This document shows positions 62,361 to 64,000 of a DNA stretch of 64,000 bases, in pieces. A program made the position numbers and the translations under genes. Positions within the stretch are counted from its first letter, which is position 1, and each line of letters starts with the position of its first letter. A model generated the notes under the pieces. It did not search any database. It saw nothing but the letters and a program-made list of their open reading frames with translations, and was not told the origin of the DNA. The stretch lies in contig OZ020485.1 of the NCBI GenBank assembly GCA_963971405.1, positions 8,742,001-8,806,000 of the forward strand. Reading direction: 5' to 3'. The stretch is from Psococerastis gibbosa (lineage: Eukaryota; Arthropoda; Insecta; Psocodea; Psocidae).

Positions 62361-62605
62361 CTTTTTTCAAAGTTGGTGACTTAACATAATTAACGTGGAC
62401 TATGGGGACTTAACACGGGACCCCTGCTTTCTCATTTCCACTGTCAACGTCCCCGTGGTCGCCAACTGCACTGCACAGTTCTTGGATGAAATGAAGAGGC
62501 ACAAAATAATTCCTCTCAAAGATGTCCTGGCATTGAGTTTGGGATCACATGTATCTGGTATGATTGGAAAATATTTGCAAGCTGGATCTATTCCACATAT
62601 TACTG
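62361..62605 (+). pseudogene. lipase 2, frameshifted exon matching lipase 1 exon 3
   Basis: Starts FFKVG after the poly-T acceptor, then shifts frame by one base before NIINVDYGDLTRDPC. The elbow is LALSLGSH. Weak donor ACTG|GTTAGT. Confidence 0.82.
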
Positions 62606-62635
62606 GTTAGTTTAACTTATGAGTGATTGCGTAGG

Positions 62636-62690
62636 TCAGTGGTTCCCAAACTATGCAACTCGCTAGGGGCACCGCGACACAATAGGACAG
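62636..62690. mobile_element. hAT-like terminal fragment
   Basis: CAGTGGTTCCCAAACT followed by a GGGGCACCGCGAC stretch is the typical end of a hAT MITE. No matching second end was found nearby. Confidence 0.45.
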
Positions 62691-63203
62691 ATTTAATTCC
62701 ATTCTAGAATTTAGACTAGGCAAAACATAAATAAACGACAATTTAAAAATATAAAAGTTGTTTTTTACTCTTAAAATTGAAACAATTTCATTTTCCCACC
62801 AGAGGTTATTTTGTCGAGTAAAAAACTAAGTTGAATGCTGAAGCCAAATATCGATAACCTGAAAACTAGTGGCTGACGCAGCGACCGGCACTGCGGGCCT
62901 CTAAAATCCAAGTGTTACCCTCAATTTCAGCCATATTTTTGAAAATTTTTCTTCCGTGGGATAATTAATTAATAGTTATTTAAAGCGTAGGAGCACTACA
63001 TTTTTGATACCTTCTGTAGTACAGCAGTACATTAAAAGAAAAAATTAAATGTTTGAGTGACATTTGAAATGTGTAATTATTTAACTGTAATAATAATTGT
63101 TGTTTTTATCCACGGACGGTAGGTTTGCGATTTTAGCGGCTCTTTTTGTTTTGTTTTCAGTATATATAAAGACACTGGGCATGTCAATTTGGGTAAACGG
63201 AGG

Positions 63204-63258
63204 CATTGAATATATAACACTAGTGTTATTTTATAACACTAGTGTTATATATTCAATG
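63204..63258. repeat. 55-bp perfect palindrome in lipase 2 intron
   Basis: Two 26-base arms around TTT; each arm itself contains the palindrome ATAACACTAGTGTTAT. Confidence 0.9.
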
Positions 63259-63349
63259 ACGGAGGGTACCGTCAACCCCCTTGTAAATTTTATGCAAAGT
63301 CTTTTCATGGTAAGTACATACTTAGTATCTACTGTAAGTAAAATTCTTC

Positions 63350-63610
63350 TTCTTTAAATGTCTCTTCTATCGAGGCTTGACGATGACCAAGGCTGATTGG
63401 ATTTTGGAGACTGCTGCTCTGAAAGGGGAAGCCGTGCTCTTCCCAAACCACTTCCTTAGGCTTTTCAATCCGTACGTTCTTCTTCTGCCGGTATCCCTCA
63501 GTCCTTCTATCAACTCTTCGATTATTACATGCTGAAGGTGATATTCTTCGTTCCTTAACATGGCCGAAGTATGCTAGTTTCCGTTTCTTAACCGTCAGCA
63601 TCAACGCGGG
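63350..63610 (-). mobile_element. RTE-like LINE C-terminal remnant, frameshifted
   Basis: Minus-strand frames give KKRKLAYFGHV and then, shifted, HLQHVIIEELIEGLRD, RRTYGLKSLRKWFG and ALVIVKPR-stop. It occupies the interval where lipase 2 should have its Asp/His exon. Confidence 0.72.
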
Positions 63611-63795
63611 TTGTGTATCCACCAATGCCTGGAAGCGGCTGAAATGTATTCATGGTATTTACTCATGTCGAAATATTTGCACTATTTTTACTGGTGTGAA
63701 AGTACAATAGGTATAATAGGCCAAATTTTCATATAGGAAATACTTATAATATTTGTATAATTCAGCTTACAGTACCTACATAATTTAACTTTCAG

Positions 63796-63970
63796 ATCAT
63801 CAAGTTTGTGAGCATTTCATAGCCGAGTGGTATTACTCTGAGGCCAGTGTTAGCCCAAAAGGATTTTGGGGGGGGGGGGGTCCCTTTGACTCCCGGCGTA
63901 AATTCTATTCTAATAATTGTTTAGCCAACAATACTAATCAAGTGGTTATGGGACCCAAATTGTCGCACAG
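63796..63970 (+). pseudogene. lipase 2, exon matching lipase 1 exon 5
   Basis: Open throughout: CEHFIAEWYYSEA, then four Gly from a 13-base G run, then CLANNTNQVVMGPK. Acceptor AACTTTCAG, donor CACAG|GTGTGT. Confidence 0.82.
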
Positions 63971-64000
63971 GTGTGTATAACTACTGAGAATACTACTTGT

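Larger units (their letters stand above)
61288..63970 (+). pseudogene. neutral lipase, copy 2 (tandem duplicate, apparently decayed, 3' end outside window)
   Basis: Three exons align one-to-one with lipase 1 (61288-61436, 62361-62605, 63796-63970). Signs of decay: a one-base deletion near 62379 puts both frames into stops (TAA at 62386, TGA at 62377); the elbow reads ALSLG instead of GxSxG, with two residues lost before it; the GLDP/HTD exon is not found between 62606 and 63795; two donors read GTTAG; and a 13-nt poly-G sits in the last exon. No counterpart of lipase 1's first exon was found upstream. Its introns hold LINE ends and a hAT-like end. An active gene with sequencing errors is possible, but that many faults together argue for a pseudogene. 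Confidence 0.75.

Noticed and set aside
63867..63881. frameshift in lipase 2 last exon at the G run
   Set aside because: Counting bases shows the frame stays open through the run into the conserved downstream residues.

Overview
The window is eukaryotic nuclear DNA, most likely from an arthropod. It is AT-rich, its genes are split by GT-AG introns, and it is dense in transposon debris. An insect (possibly hemipteran-like) or crustacean would fit, but the sequence does not settle the order. None of the host genes is intact on a single long open frame; I assembled them by hand from exon homology, splice sites and codon phase.

Layout. 1-10,500: no host gene recognised; hairpin MITEs, a 314-bp tandem duplication and poly-G repeats. 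10,502-27,774 (minus): a complete 16-exon Polycomb-group gene, Sfmbt, with an FCS zinc finger, four MBT repeats and a C-terminal SAM domain (939 codons, all exon phases consistent). 28,778-31,112 (plus): a complete three-exon secreted RNase T2, divergent from Sfmbt with about 1 kb between the start codons. 33,354-33,506 (minus): a 50-residue Dpy-30-motif protein. 35,221-38,707 (minus): a two-exon 113-residue protein that I do not recognise. 40,977-46,195: a three-level transposon nest, in which a non-LTR retrotransposon with an intact 985-residue ORF2 and a 43-nt poly(A) tail sits inside a short inverted-repeat element and itself carries a second, 5'-truncated retrotransposon in its ORF1. 47,984-58,280 (plus): a six-exon neutral (pancreatic-type) lipase with a complete Ser-Asp-His set. 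61,288-63,970 (plus): a tandem, apparently decayed second lipase copy that runs off the window edge.

About two thirds of the window is repeats. Recurrent families, with labels local to this report, are: P (PIF/Harbinger-like fold-back elements, 11 copies), D (palindromic about 160 bp, 6 copies), C (about 0.85 kb, TIR TTGCTTTCCAATTTAT, 5 copies), G (poly-G elements with CAGGGACGG-type ends), T (about 385 bp TIR element, 2 copies), M (about 340-400 bp TIR element), F (fold-back element with tandem repeats in its arms), two tRNA-derived SINE families, hAT elements, and 5'-truncated LINE ends with different microsatellite tails.

The most unusual signal is the P family. Its hairpins have constant outer ends and constant centres, but the roughly 35-nt segment between them differs from copy to copy while staying matched between the two arms of each copy. 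The host genes are not functionally linked: a chromatin repressor, an endolysosomal or secreted nuclease, a Dpy-30 docking peptide and secreted lipases.
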